From Odontocerum albicorne (Eukaryota > Arthropoda > Insecta > Trichoptera > Odontoceridae), in the NCBI GenBank assembly GCA_949825065.1, contig OX463839.1, positions 31,443,540-31,507,539 of the forward strand: 64,000 bases of DNA, in the 5' to 3' direction. The position numbers were made by a program, and so were the translations under genes. This document shows positions 20,590 through 31,246 of the stretch, one piece after another. The notes below the pieces were generated by a model, which made no database searches, was not told the DNA's origin, and saw only the letters and a program-made list of their open reading frames with translations. The first letter of the stretch is position 1; the number at the start of each line of letters is the position of its first letter.

Positions 20590-21020
20590 ATAATGTGTTA
20601 CTGTCCAATTTCCTCTCGTGACGCATCTTTCACATATTCTATATGCATACACCTTTTCATACACCTCCTACGATTTCTGTGGCTTTCAACATCCCTTCTT
20701 TCAAAATATCATTCACTTGATCCAACCATACATTCGTTGGTCTTCCTCTGTCACGCCTTATCACGTTTGCATTCTATATTTATTTTGTTAGTGTTTTCTT
20801 CATTAATTCGTTATACATACCAACACCATTACTCAATACGCCTTAAGTTCGCATTCATCCCTAATCACTTAATTCCATATCCTGTCATACATGATCACGC
20901 CATGTATTATTTATTCTCAGTGCACGCATTTATGTAACATTCAGTCGGCTCTTTTTAGTATTTTTCTACGTTTATGTTTCAGTTGCATACATCAGAGTTA
21001 GTACTATTGTGGAATATAAT
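20590..21020 (-). mobile_element. LINE 3' fragment (family B)
   Basis: The plus strand shows family B in complement: TCTTTCAAAATATCATTCAC, TTGATCCAACCATACATTCG and GGTCTTCCTCTGTCACGCC. Same landmarks as 24305-24560. Confidence 0.65.
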
Positions 21021-21045
21021 CTTAGCTAATTCGTCCGTTTGGGGT

Positions 21046-21306
21046 AAGGGTTTCTCAATTTTTTTCAGACTACCGCCCCCTTTTAAAACATATGTTTAAC
21101 CCCCCCCCCCCCAGTATTTTGACTTCAAATAGCTCTACTATAAAATTATTTTTTCCGACATACTACTTTATTTGTAGGAAGTGTCTGTTTGTATTTATCT
21201 ATTTTCACCAGTCGAGCAGTCCCTTATGCTTTCTTGCCTTCCAGCGCTCCCCATGAGGCTTATACAGTCCCCAAGGGGGCGCTAGCGCCCACTTTGGGAA
21301 TCACTG
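21046..21306. mobile_element. hAT-like non-autonomous element (candidate)
   Basis: Left part GTTTCTCAATTTTTTTCAGAC with ACCGCCCCCTTTT, right part GGGGGCGCTAGCGCCC and TTTGGGAATCACTG. The ends are loosely inverted (CAGTGATTCCCAAA versus GGGTTTCTCAA). A similar sequence occurs at 28462-28755. I could not find a clean 8 bp target duplication. Confidence 0.45.
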
Positions 21307-21519
21307 GGCTAGATTATATTTGTTTAAGTGCCGCATTGTCTCTGTTTACTATCGTTATAAACCGTCCATCTCTCGTAACCGTCCATCTTTCATCATCTGA
21401 GAAAATATTACCTAAATAGCAGAATTCTTTAGCTTGCTAATCTTTCATTACTCACCCATATATTGCATTTACTTTTACACATTTCTATTATTATGACTTT
21501 GGAATTTCTCTTTAATATA

Positions 21520-21605
21520 TTTCTGGTTGGTTGGAAGATATTGGCACTTGGTAATTAATCCGCCAGGTTGTACTATACGAGTATATATTACAACGAAAGT
21601 GTAAT
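21520..21605 (+). mobile_element. SINE-1b tail containing TACGAGTA
   Basis: GGTTGGTTGGAAGATATTGG, AATTAATCCGCCAGGTTGTA and ACAACGAAAGTGTAATA define the SINE-1b tail. The 8-mer TACGAGTA at 21576-21583 interrupts it relative to the copy at 28247-28325. Confidence 0.65.
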
Positions 21606-21960
21606 AAACATAATGGCAATTACTTGTTCAAATTGTACTTTCCATGGTCTTCTACTACGGTTTCCACTTACATTCACATTGTACATTTGTTTTGTCAGTT
21701 ATTCATTCTTTCTATACGCCCAGACCATCTCACAGTGCTCTTCTTTATCCTGCTTAATACATCAGTCTTAAATTCACATTCACATTTGATCACTTCAATC
21801 CGTATTCTATCCACCTCAACTCACGTATTATTTTCAGTGCACGCATATTTACAACATTTATTTGGTTCCTTTCAGTATTTTTCCACTTCCACGTGTGTGT
21901 ATCTACCATACATCAGCGTTGGTACGTTGGCACTTAAATACTGTTATAAACCATCACCTT
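21606..21960 (-). mobile_element. LINE fragment (family B)
   Basis: Plus-strand runs such as TTCAGTGCACGCATATTTACAA and CGTTGGCAC match, in complement, family B copies at 22960-23260 and 20790-21000 (VPTLLYGSE-coding region). Confidence 0.5.
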
Positions 21961-22333
21961 AGCAGGAGTGGAAATAAAAAAACACCTGACGATTGGATAG
22001 AGCTCGCATCAAGATACCAGGTGCCTTGACCTGACCTACTTGAACAGACTCCGAGTAGGGGTGGGGTGGGGTGACTAGATGAGATGCAGGGTAAACATGC
22101 AGAGATTATGTTTATCGAACGAAACTAGCATTGAATGTGATTATGGGGTTATACAGGGCTCAGAGTATGGTACATGTTAACTACACGCCCAGGCCAAGTT
22201 CTCTGTTGTCTGCTACAAGAAACGCGTGGCATAATTAACATTTGCTGATCCGGACACGAAAAATAAATTAATGATCTTAGCAAATGTTAAAACTGTTTGG
22301 TTGAACTACTTGTGGTTCCTAATGCCCTTCAAT
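21961..22333. other. No gene recognised
   Basis: Unique-looking sequence with a G-rich run (GGGGTGGGGTGGGGTG near 22058-22073). Confidence 0.45.
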
Positions 22334-22471
22334 ATATGAATGGTTGAAGTAAAATAGGCACTAAGTACCAAAAAAAAAGTGTGAAATTTCGTTCTATATG
22401 ACATATAGAACGAAACTGCATACTTATTTTTTTTTGTTTTTTTTTTGTAATTTTACTTCAACCATTCATAT
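22334..22471. repeat. 138 bp near-perfect palindrome (foldback/MITE)
   Basis: The outer arms ATATGAATGGTTGAAGTAAA at 22334 and TTTACTTCAACCATTCATAT ending 22471 are perfect complements. The centre is TTTCGTTCTATATG-ACATATAGAACGAAA. Between these, A-rich and T-rich tracts face each other. It would form a single long hairpin. Confidence 0.85.
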
Positions 22472-22594
22472 TTCGTATTACTTCCATAAATACTACCCGA
22501 TTAATATTGTATGATAATCATGAATAAATATCTTAGATAATATGGCTGAAAGTCAACAAATGTCGGAATCTATAAAATATATATTTAAGTATCT

Positions 22595-22885
22595 TTGAAT
22601 TGAGCGCAAGAAGAGCACGTTGAGATGGTTTGTGCATGTGGAACGAATGAATGAAGAAAGACTAACAAAACATATATAGTGCAAATGTGAGTAGAGGTGT
22701 GTGAGAGGAAGACCAAAGAAATTATGGTTGGATCAAGTGAATGATATTCTGAAGGTAACATAGAAAGTCAAAGAAGTTGTATGAGAAGCTGTTTGGGCGT
22801 GGAAGATGTATATCGAGATAGAAAAGCATGGCGCTCTTCCCTTTCTGCCCACCCCGACAGGAAGATAGCGTAATGGTATGTAGTT
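22595..22885 (+). mobile_element. LINE 3' end (family B)
   Basis: Reads TGGTTTGTGCATGTGGAACG, ATGAAGAAAGACTAACAAAA, CAAATGTGAGTAGAGG, TATGGTTGGATCAAGTGAAT and ends CTGCCCACCCCGACAGGAAG before GCGTAATGGTATGT. It encodes, with lesions, a FGHVERM...GRGRPR...DRxAW...P type tail. Confidence 0.75.
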
Positions 22886-22959
22886 ATCTTTGATATAGAA
22901 CTACAATACAAATTCATTTACTTGGTGCAACCATACTTAGCTTAACACCACCACGTTTT

Positions 22960-23260
22960 GTATACACGTTCACATTGTAAATTTGTCATCAATCTTTTAT
23001 AACCCACAATTTCAACATGTTCGAACCACAATTTACTCTTATTGACAATACTTAACGCTATTTAATTAACATTCAATCTAACTATTATAACTGTATTTCT
23101 TATTCTATCATACATCGGCACACCATTTTTCCCCAACGCATGCATATCCACCACGTTTACTGGGCTTCCTTAGTTGATTTTCCACACGTTTTACTCCCAT
23201 ATGTCAATGTTGGCACCTATACATTTTTGAGTACCGTACCGTCATTTTTACATATGTTTA
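22960..23260 (-). mobile_element. LINE fragment (family B), upstream part
   Basis: The complement corresponds to the VPTLLYGSESW-coding region upstream of the 3' end; plus-strand marker ATATGTCAATGTTGGCACC. Strongly mutated. Confidence 0.5.
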
Positions 23261-23292
23261 ACATTACTTGGTTCAACTCGTGTCTTTAGGAG

Positions 23293-23618
23293 CAGTGCCT
23301 CTAAACTTTCTGTGTTTATGAACCAGTATTTTTATTCAACCTAATCCATCGCGAACCAGTGTTTTTGTGAAATTATTGTTAATAATTTTAAAACGACGAG
23401 AACTAAGTTCAAATTTATTTTTGTTTATTTTTAAACTAAATTAGTAAGATAAATGCAATAACAAAAAGTAAAATCACAAAACAAATTACTCGTATAATAA
23501 TTATGAATATTAAATTAATTATTCCTATTACTTGTTCTGAAATTTTGTTTCGACGTAACCCAGTAACAAACTGTTCGCGAACATCACTAGTTCGGGGACC
23601 ATAGATTCAATAGCACTG
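23293..23618. mobile_element. hAT-like non-autonomous element
   Basis: The ends are inverted: CAGTGCCTCTAAACTTTC at left and, complemented, CAGTGCTATTGAATCTATGG at right. Flanking octamers TTTAGGAG (23285-23292) and TTTTAGAG (23619-23626) look like a mutated 8 bp target duplication, as expected for hAT elements. No coding capacity. Confidence 0.6.
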
Positions 23619-23938
23619 TTTTAGAGCCCCGTATGTTTTAATTACTTAAATACCTTCCTTTACTCTTTCTTAATACCATAATGCTATTCTTATCGTAAGA
23701 ATCGGATTGCGCATTTTTATCGAGATTTTCATATTTGATTTGTAGTTGATTACAATTTAACGCAACTTACGAAGACGGTTTTTCGTTGAAGAATTCAAGA
23801 TTTCGATCATACATTATTCAGTATTGTAAAAATATTCTCACACCAATGTGTGACTGAAAATTATTAACGGTGATATTGTTTACATTTTTACAATTTGTAA
23901 TACCGCATTCCGTTTCTGATCTCAGATTGTCGAGTGTC

Positions 23939-24180
23939 CTAGCTTTCCCTTCACATTTTCACTAATTGTTCGATATAATCAATTAAGCTAGATCGTAGGT
24001 CGTTAATGTGCATTTTTTATAATGCTAATCGAACCTATACATGCAAACGTATTTCGGATGTTTGGGTTACCTATCTTTCCCTTCATATTTTCACAAATTG
24101 TTTGATATAATCAATTAAACTAGATCGTCGGCAATGTGCATTTTTTATAATGCTAATCGAACCTATATACGCAAACGTAT
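23939..24180. repeat. 132 bp tandem duplication
   Basis: The segment from CTTTCCCTTCACATTTTCAC to TATACATGCAAACGTAT recurs 132 bp later with small changes (both contain GTGCATTTTTTATAATGCTA). Confidence 0.85.
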
Positions 24181-24304
24181 ATATGGAACCAACCCACAAA
24201 ATTGGCAATTCGTCTGAAGATTGTCTTTGAATAGGAGGTAAAAACAATTAAGTGTCATTAGTGAAATTATTTCAGGTTTAGTAACATGATATGACCTTCC
24301 ACAA

Positions 24305-24560
24305 TACCGAAACATATATACATACCATCACGTCATTTCCCTGTCGGGGTAGGCAGACAGAGTGCCAGACTTCCTACCTCGACACACATCCTTAGCCTCT
24401 TCTGCATCCATACACCTTCACATACAACTTCTACGATTTCTCTAACTTTTTAAGTTTCCTTCTTTCAAAATATCATTCACTTAATCTAACCTTACTTTCA
24501 TTGGTCTTCCCTCTCACGCCTTCCACTCTTATTTGCATTATATACTTGTTTTGTTAGACT
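24305..24560 (-). mobile_element. LINE 3' end (family B)
   Basis: Begins on the plus strand with ATACATACCATCACGTCATT and CCTGTCGGGGTAGGCAGACA, the complement of the family B terminus, and continues to TTGGTCTTCCCTCTCACGCC. Clean 3' end with a GTATG-type tail. Confidence 0.75.
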
Positions 24561-25454
24561 TGCTGAGTGCGGAAACCTTTTATATATATTTTTTTATTTA
24601 TTTGGAAAATGCCGAATAATTATAGATTTTAATCCTATACTCGCAAAAATATCCTACCAATACAATATGTATCTCATACTCGCAATATATTCCATGATAT
24701 TAAAAACTTTCCATAAAATCACATGTTCTTTTCTCGCCTGGTTTCTTACTCACAATCGGTTTATCAGATTTCTCATCAATGATACAGCTTCATGATGAAT
24801 CTTGTTCAGTCCTCCCGAAAATGAATATATTGGACACTTCACAACCATTTTGGAGTTTGGACCATTCCACATAAGCACAGCGGGGAATTACTTAAAACCC
24901 ACCTACTCAAGGCGTGTGCACTGCAACCTAAGACGATTCAGGATACACCACAATCTTCGTGGCGGGTCAAATCCTAGAAGAAACATGTTAGAATCACTCA
25001 CAAGGTGGATATTTCCGACCGAGGACCGCTTGCTATTGCTATCACCTTGATATATCTATCTGATGAGCTCGCATTCCTCTCAGCTAAACATTGCCCCTCG
25101 ATCCAGAAAGGCCATCCAATCTTACCACTTGTAAAAAGGTGGTGGTATGTTTCCTGTAATTTCTTAAAAGTAGGTAAAATGTAGGCTAGAACCTAAGTAC
25201 ATCCAATTCGATAACGTTTTACTGACAATAAACTTAAAAATCAGCGTTGAGCGTTATTTACTTTATGAATCATTATAGTGTTGTACGAGTATATTGATAA
25301 ATTAATTTGAAGTGCCAATTATCAGAAACTTCCTCAGTGGGTACGTTGCCAATTGTTAATTTCGCTAAATAATTTCGTCGCAAAAACGTCTATACTCCAG
25401 AAATAACCAATGTGTATAGTGTTGGAAATAAGCAATATGTATACATATAGAATC
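24561..25454. other. No gene recognised
   Basis: An 82-codon open stretch at 24802-25050 has no recognisable motif. One TACGAGTA at 25284-25291. Confidence 0.4.
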
Positions 25455-25456
25455 AT

Positions 25457-25800
25457 TGTCGATCTCCGTGACCTAGTTAGTAAGATGTTTGACTTCTAAG
25501 CGGAGGTTTCAGGTTCAATTCCCAATGGCCCCCTAAAAAATAATAAAAAAGAGCTGGTCCAAGATTTCGTCTGGTAACAATACTCGCGCACGCTAGATTA
25601 TTACGAGTGTTTTTGTCTGTACACGTGTGGTATGTTAGTATTTCCAACATAATAATGGCGAAATGTTAGTACTTGCCTAATAGCGGGGCTTTAAATCCGA
25701 AAGCGCAATTAACGGTGCTGAAGACATTAATGTCTCCCGGCCACGCTCTTCAATATGTCCGCATCGCTAAATGGGATATGTCGAGGACTACCATACGAAT
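25457..25800 (+). mobile_element. SINE-1a (tRNA-headed), nearly complete
   Basis: Head CCGTGACCTAGTTAGTAAGA with B box GGTTCAATTCCC; body with CTGGTAACAATACTCGCGCA, CGGTGCTGAAGACATTAATG and CACGCTCTTCAATATGTCCG. Same architecture as 30098-30440. Confidence 0.75.
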
Positions 25801-25949
25801 AAATAAATAAAAGATGTTCATAACTAAAATAATTGACCAAGGAACGACCTGAGAACTCGGCGGGACCATAACGTTTTGCAAATTATTTTGTCTTTCACTC
25901 GACTTTACAAGGGAACGTTACTCATATGAATACAGTGTTGTTGGCTGTT

Positions 25950-26020
25950 GTGGTCTAGTGGTTAACATTCACGCTAAGCAAGCGGGCGCCCCAAGTTCAA
26001 TTCCCGACTGATTCACTTTC
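25950..26020 (+). mobile_element. tRNA-like SINE head or pseudo-tRNA
   Basis: TGGTCTAGTGGTTAA matches a pol III A box and AGTTCAATTCCC a B box. The would-be acceptor arms (GGCTGTT and the sequence after CCCGACTG) do not pair, so it is not a functional tRNA gene. Confidence 0.55.
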
Positions 26021-26431
26021 AGACTAGTTATCCTTTTAGACTGTTTTGCGTCTGGATTTATGTATTTCTGTAGCGTTAAGTTATTATAGCGCTATAATTT
26101 ATATTATAAAACTGTCGAACGAAATGCTGCAGCAGATTAAACCTGCAAATCGTCTTGAAACTTGTATTTTGGCCATTGGAACTTTGAGTTCGATATTTCA
26201 AGACTATGTCACCCTGGAGTGCAACAGCTTGCACATTTTAAACCAATACAATCATACGATGTCTATGAATCATACTCGATCACGAAGCATTGCTTATCGT
26301 ATCGTTAGTCAAACTGTTACAGCTACTTTTCAATCCAAAGAAGGGTGCTAACCGAGCAAATAGGTAAAAAAAGTGAGGTGCACAGCCACTCTGTAACGCA
26401 CTCCTGTGAGGTGCACAGCCACTCTGTATCC

Positions 26432-26590
26432 ACTCTGTAACGCACTGGACTTCCGTGCGGAAGGTCACCGGTTCGAACCCCGTGCTGTGTTACTCCCCTC
26501 GAATGACACTGGCATTTTTTCCACCTAGTATTCATGGGTATAAGAATACCTAACTATGACTTCTCTATTCTTTCATTGTGAAAAAAAATC
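26432..26590 (+). mobile_element. SINE-2, plus copy
   Basis: GACTTCCGTGCGGAAGGTC, then GGTTCGAACCCCGTGCTGTG, then ACTCCCCTCGAATGACACTG and the tail CTAGTATTCATGGGTATAAG. Matches 54868-55035 and, in complement, 26955-27110. A small tandem duplication of GAGGTGCACAGCCACTCTGT precedes it (26375-26440). Confidence 0.75.
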
Positions 26591-26954
26591 ATGCCTGTGT
26601 GCTCCGATCGTCTCACTTCGGCGTGCCAACGGATTCAGTACGGTGGTGTGGCCGGTGACTTTGCTGGTGTGAAACGGCTCACTCACATAAAAAAACAAAC
26701 TTCACGGCACAGCTTCGCTTTCCAGCTGGATTGGCGTTGGAATGATGAGAGGGTCCTCGACTACGAAGCCCCAGCAACGAGGAAAACATTTGTTACTGCG
26801 CTACTTGACAGCACTCGTAGAACAAAGTGTGCTACTTGCAGTACATTACTTAACAACATTGCCTACATAATGTCAAACGCCGCGAATCGAAATTGTAATG
26901 TTATCAATAATTTATTAAGAAACAATAACAACATTGATACCTGCCAAATATGTT
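26591..26954. other. Loop between inverted SINE-2 copies; open stretch
   Basis: A 125-codon open stretch on the plus strand (26591-26968) with no recognised domain; it contains CATCSTLLNN and DTCQICYFF. Less AT-rich than average. Unidentified. Confidence 0.35.
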
Positions 26955-27110
26955 ACTTTTTTAAATAACAGATATGACCGAAGTCATAGGTATCGTTATA
27001 GGCGGAAAAATTACCTGTGTCGTTCGGGGGGAGTAGCACAGCGCGGAGTTGGAATCGACGACCTTCCGCACGGAAGTCCAGTGCGTCACCGCGCGGCCAT
27101 GCATCTCACT
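26955..27110 (-). mobile_element. SINE-2, minus copy
   Basis: On the plus strand: CAGATATGACCGAAGTCATA, GGGAGTAGCACAGCGCGGAG, TCGACGACCTTCCGCACGGA and CACCGCGCGGCCATGC, the exact complement of the SINE-2 arrangement. Together with 26432-26590 it forms an inverted pair about 360 bp apart. Confidence 0.75.
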
Positions 27111-27539
27111 AGTTACTTTCGAGGTTCAAACGATAAAGACTACCAAACTCAAACCATGTATTGTAATGTTTGTTCAAATCACACACAATGCACTCTAAGT
27201 ATGTTTTTGTATTGCGTTACCATCGAGCATAATCTGCCATGCTCGTTTCTATCAGTCATGCTTTAATATGTCATGTTTCTCCATTATTTTTTTATATAAT
27301 ATTTTATTCCTATCAACGCCTATTAGTAATTATTTTTTTATCCTTTTTACGAAAATCAGCCGATTTGTTTATTTCTTTATTATTTTTTAATGACCGAATC
27401 CGTTATAAAAATCTATTTTCAAAAATAATTATCCAAAAAAATTCATCATCCTCTCGACTGAGGGTCGTGATGTTCATAGTTCTCTAAACGGCGTTATGTA
27501 AATTGTTTTATTATTTTTATTGCTATTATGAGACCTGCA
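27111..27539. other. AT-rich, nothing recognised
   Basis: No feature supported. Confidence 0.5.
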
Positions 27540-27890
27540 CAATATTTCTCATACCATTTCTGTCTCCTGCCAGATGTAATGTCTCGCTCAAATTAGAGTT
27601 GGTAGGGACCTTGATCTGGTCGGTCCAACGTAAACGGGCGCGACGTCTTGATCTCCTACCAGAAACGTTACCCAGCATAACTGTGTTTTCAAGACTAGTA
27701 TCGTCGTATATCAATATGTTTTCGAAGAAACACAATACTCTTTGTTGACGGATTGTGGAGAGAGAAGTGTTTATGTATGGGGCTCCAGTAATATCAATTC
27801 GTTTGTTCTCCTTTTTATCTTAGATATTCGCTGCATTCGTCTCCAGTACCACATCTCGAACACCTCGATCCTCCTATCGATATGCTTTAT
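27540..27890 (-). mobile_element. LINE 3' fragment (family C)
   Basis: The minus strand encodes QQRVLCFFENILIYDDTSLE, then GNVSGRRSRRRARLRWTDQI and a degraded end. The GRRxxxR.R.RWTDQIK pattern is typical of LINE reverse transcriptase C-termini. Homologous to 4075-4440. Confidence 0.7.
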
Positions 27891-28246
27891 TGTCCATATT
27901 GAAATATAGAGAAGAGAGCAATGCTTTAACGCGTCTCGTTTTGATTTTTCAGGATATTCCGTTGTCCTGTCATATTTTGATAAGGCATGCCATTGCGTTC
28001 TTCGTCATTCCCACTCTGCGCGTTATCTCTGTAGTAGATAAAAGAGTGGAAAACAGCAATCACATAAACCTGAAAACATCACATATCAAAAATTAAAATC
28101 AATAACCTCAAAACTTCAACACATAGTCAAAACGGAAAAACATTTGTGTAAAAATCAGAAAAAAAATATGACACAAGTACATCAAAAATAAAAATTACGA
28201 TTGCGATTTTCACTTAAAAACTGCTCTAAGTTTATCATACTAACAT

Positions 28247-28330
28247 GATTGGCTGGAAATGATTTCCACGTAGCAATAAACCCGCCAGGTCGTACTATAC
28301 CATATATAGCGAAAGCATAATACTACACAA
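28247..28330 (+). mobile_element. SINE-1b tail
   Basis: GATTGGCTGGAAATGATTTC, GTAGCAATAAACCCGCCAGG and TATAGCGAAAGCATAATAC. This copy lacks the CGAGTA insertion present at 21576, so it serves as an empty-site comparison. Confidence 0.65.
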
Positions 28331-28410
28331 TACCATCCCATAATACAACACAATATCATCCCATAATACAACACAATACCATCTCATAATGCAACACAAT
28401 ACCATTCCTT
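28331..28410. repeat. 23 bp tandem repeat x about 3.4
   Basis: The unit TACCATCCCATAATACAACA + CAA repeats at 28331, 28354 and 28377, then breaks off. Confidence 0.85.
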
Positions 28411-28461
28411 TCTTAATTATCTTTAAAACACCTATCTCTAACAAACAGTTATTGCTTATCT

Positions 28462-28755
28462 CAGAATTTCCCAAACTTATTTGGCTCACCGTCCCCTTTT
28501 CTAAGTAAAACAACTTTGCCGTAGAAAATAAAGCAATCCTACCATTATACAATCGTTAGTTCAATATGTACGAATGGTTGATAGTTTTGATTCTTGTGAC
28601 AATGCATAATGATGCGTTCTTATAGTCAGTGGATAAGTGTTTGCTTAAAAATGTTTAGGCAACTAAATTTTGTTAATGTTTTATTGCGCACTTGTTCCTC
28701 AATGCCCCCTCATTGCCCCTGGAGTCAGCAACGCTCTCCCAGATCCTTCCTGCGC
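28462..28755. mobile_element. hAT-like non-autonomous element (candidate)
   Basis: Starts CAGAATTTCCCAAACTTATT with ACCGTCCCCTTTT, and its distal part contains CAATGCCCCCTCATTGCCCC. It resembles 21046-21306 in plan. Boundaries uncertain. Confidence 0.4.
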
Positions 28756-30097
28756 CCACGATAATTTCATAACTCTATCAAATATCGTTATACTAGATAT
28801 TCTGCACAAGAATTTTTTCAATCAAAATTTCTAACACGTGTTTTTTACGCCAATCTGGTTTGTAAATTATTAAGATCAAGGACAAGACTGATTTTGCGAA
28901 CGTTTAGAAGCGAGCGCGTGGAAATATAATTTTTGCGGCCATGTGCACTCACCATAAATATACTTGTTATATCCATTATATGCATTTAATATATTTAATA
29001 TGTCAATATTTATTTATCTCATTATTGTACAAAAACACCCTTAAAATAAATTTATTTATTTTTCATCAACGGATTAGAATGCGTGAGTTGACTTTAAAAG
29101 GGAATAATGAGTTTGAATCAGTATTAGACAAGTTTGGTGACAGACGGACAAATTATAATAGGGATAGAACAATAAACGAGTATTTATCTTTGGACATCTA
29201 TAGGTATCGATTTAGCATACACAAAGAAATGTCTGCGGTGAGAATTAGATGTAAGAAATTTCAAGATAACGCGTAGGAAGAGAAATTGGGAAAGAGTGTG
29301 GAAGAAATAATAAGAATGTCAAATGATGGATTAAATATTGAAGAAGAATGAATGTATATGAAAAAAATATGATGTCCGTAGTGAAAGATGTCTGTGGCAC
29401 TGTGAAAGTTGGACGTAAAATGGCGATGCATGGCGGTATGAGGAAGTTAAGTACTGTGTGAAAGAGAAAATAAAGAATGGAGGGTATTTATCGAATGTAA
29501 ACTAACACGTGCTATTGCCTCATTATATACCGAAAGTAGAAATGTATTAGAGTGAACGGTGTCTTTATTGAGGGCTTTTATATTACAAAAGGTGTAATAT
29601 AAGGATGTGTTATATCACCTTGATTGTTTGATATTTACATATATATTATTCATGTGTAAAAGAACAACAGAGGTCAATCGGTGGCATACGTCGTGTGTAT
29701 ATTACTTGTAATGAAACCACGTGACTTTCTTATTTAAGAAAGCTACGATAAATTTGCATGAAATTTTACTTTCAATACTAATTTATTCAGTGGAAAATAG
29801 TTAACATTTAGTATTTATTGTTAATTAAGGTCAGACTATGAATTTGGTTCATGTCTTATTTACATTCTTCTTAAAGGTACAAATCCCATAGTCGATCATT
29901 ATTTTTTTCTTATTAGATTGGTTGGTAGGAAAACAAGTTTGTATGTAGCTAATTGTTTATAGGGGCAGAAAGTACCTAAAGCCTTAGATGGAAAATATGC
30001 TCTTGAGAATAATACGAGTACTTAACTTAGAAACTTATAAGGAACTGTTACGAAGGAATCCTTCGAATTTCCTTATCACAGAATTTATTCCATTATC
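28756..30097. other. No gene recognised; possible LINE interior
   Basis: The 29080-29580 segment is purine-rich (many GAAATTGGGAAAGAGTGTGG-type runs) and could be an internal part of a decayed LINE, but no diagnostic motif survives. One TACGAGTA at 30013-30020. Confidence 0.35.
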
Positions 30098-30440
30098 GAC
30101 GACTTCCGTGGCCTAATTGATGAGACACTTTCACTCGGGAGTTTCGGGTTGATTTCCCAACGGAACTCGAAAAAAAATATATGTATATGGTCCCAGTCTG
30201 GTAGAAGAGTTTTTTCTGATAACAATACTCGCACGCGCTGAGAACGTGTGCGAATGTTGTTGCCTCTTGACGTGCGTTTGTGTTGCTAATCAACACGTGC
30301 AATGACGAATCGCGAATTGCGTGCCTATTCAATGGCTCTAAACCCGAAGATTCGATTACTGGGTTTGAAGACAATACTGTCTCTCAGCTACACTCTTCAA
30401 TATGTCCACATCACTAATTCGGATACATTGAAGGGTCCCA
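30098..30440 (+). mobile_element. SINE-1a, nearly complete
   Basis: Head TTCCGTGGCCTAATTGATGA with GTTTCGGGTTGATTTCCC; body CTGATAACAATACTCGCACG, CACGTGCAATGACGAATCGC, CCCGAAGATTCGATTACTGG and CTCTTCAATATGTCCACATC; ends with AAGGGTCCCATACGAT. This is the most complete SINE-1a in the window. Confidence 0.8.
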
Positions 30441-30463
30441 TACGATAAAAAAAATCCATTTTA

Positions 30464-30542
30464 CGGCAGGTCTTTATAACGTAAATATACAATATATTTT
30501 ATGAAAAATTTGGTGACTTGCCAAATTTATAAAGGCCTGCAA
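30464..30542. repeat. Short inverted repeat
   Basis: GCAGGTCTTTATAA near 30464 pairs with TTTATAAAGGCCTGC ending near 30541; the AT-rich loop is about 48 nt. Confidence 0.65.
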
Positions 30543-31049
30543 TTTCAATTATTCTATTTTTTATTTTCCCATTTTATTTAAACTTCATCTATGTCCGTGG
30601 AATTTGACCTTCCGTCGGTGCCACCGCTAATCTTTTGAGCTGTCCCCAGCAAAAGAGGGGCTCTCCCCGGGAGTGCTCTTTCATCAAAGTATTTCTAAAT
30701 CCAATTTCCTTACAAGTATACGATCGCACATTCATTCCTCGAGACTATGGGAAGAGCAAAGTAAACTGCATGTGTCTATTAAAAAAAGTTCTGTATAAGG
30801 TCAGTCAATTTATATGTAAATCTCAGTTGTATGATAATATTGCAGTTTGCATTCAATATAATGACTAACAGCTGAGTAATAAATATAATGCTTACAGGGC
30901 ACAGGTAACATATGCCGAACTAAATACGAGTACTTCGTGTCGTTCAGCCACATCGTTTTCGATCGTCTTATGTGGCGTATAATGCGGACACTAAAAATCT
31001 AGATTTTGGGTGTTACAAGTCGTAACGAATTTGTGGAACCGATAATAAA
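30543..31049. other. No gene recognised
   Basis: A slightly GC-rich patch at 30595-30680; no identifiable ORF. TACGAGTA at 30925-30932. Confidence 0.4.
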
Positions 31050-31243
31050 TGACTTGTTAGATATGCATTTAAAATATTCGTAAGATATAAAAAACTATGA
31101 AAATAAATTATTGCACTTGTAATGAACTATACGAGTACATAGAGTTATTAGACATTCATTTAAAATATAATCAAATCCAACAATACAAAATCGGAGAACA
31201 TAAAAAGGCTATGAAAATAAATTATTGAACGTCTAATGAACTA
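31050..31243. repeat. Imperfect direct repeat next to mariner
   Basis: TTAGATATGCATTTAAAATAT...CTATGAAAATAAATTATTG...TAATGAACTA at 31055-31129 recurs at 31148-31243. The second copy ends exactly where the mariner is inserted. Confidence 0.7.
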
Positions 31244-31246
31244 CTA

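Noticed and set aside
25950..26020. tRNA gene
   Set aside because: A and B boxes are present, but the acceptor arms do not pair and the context is SINE-rich.
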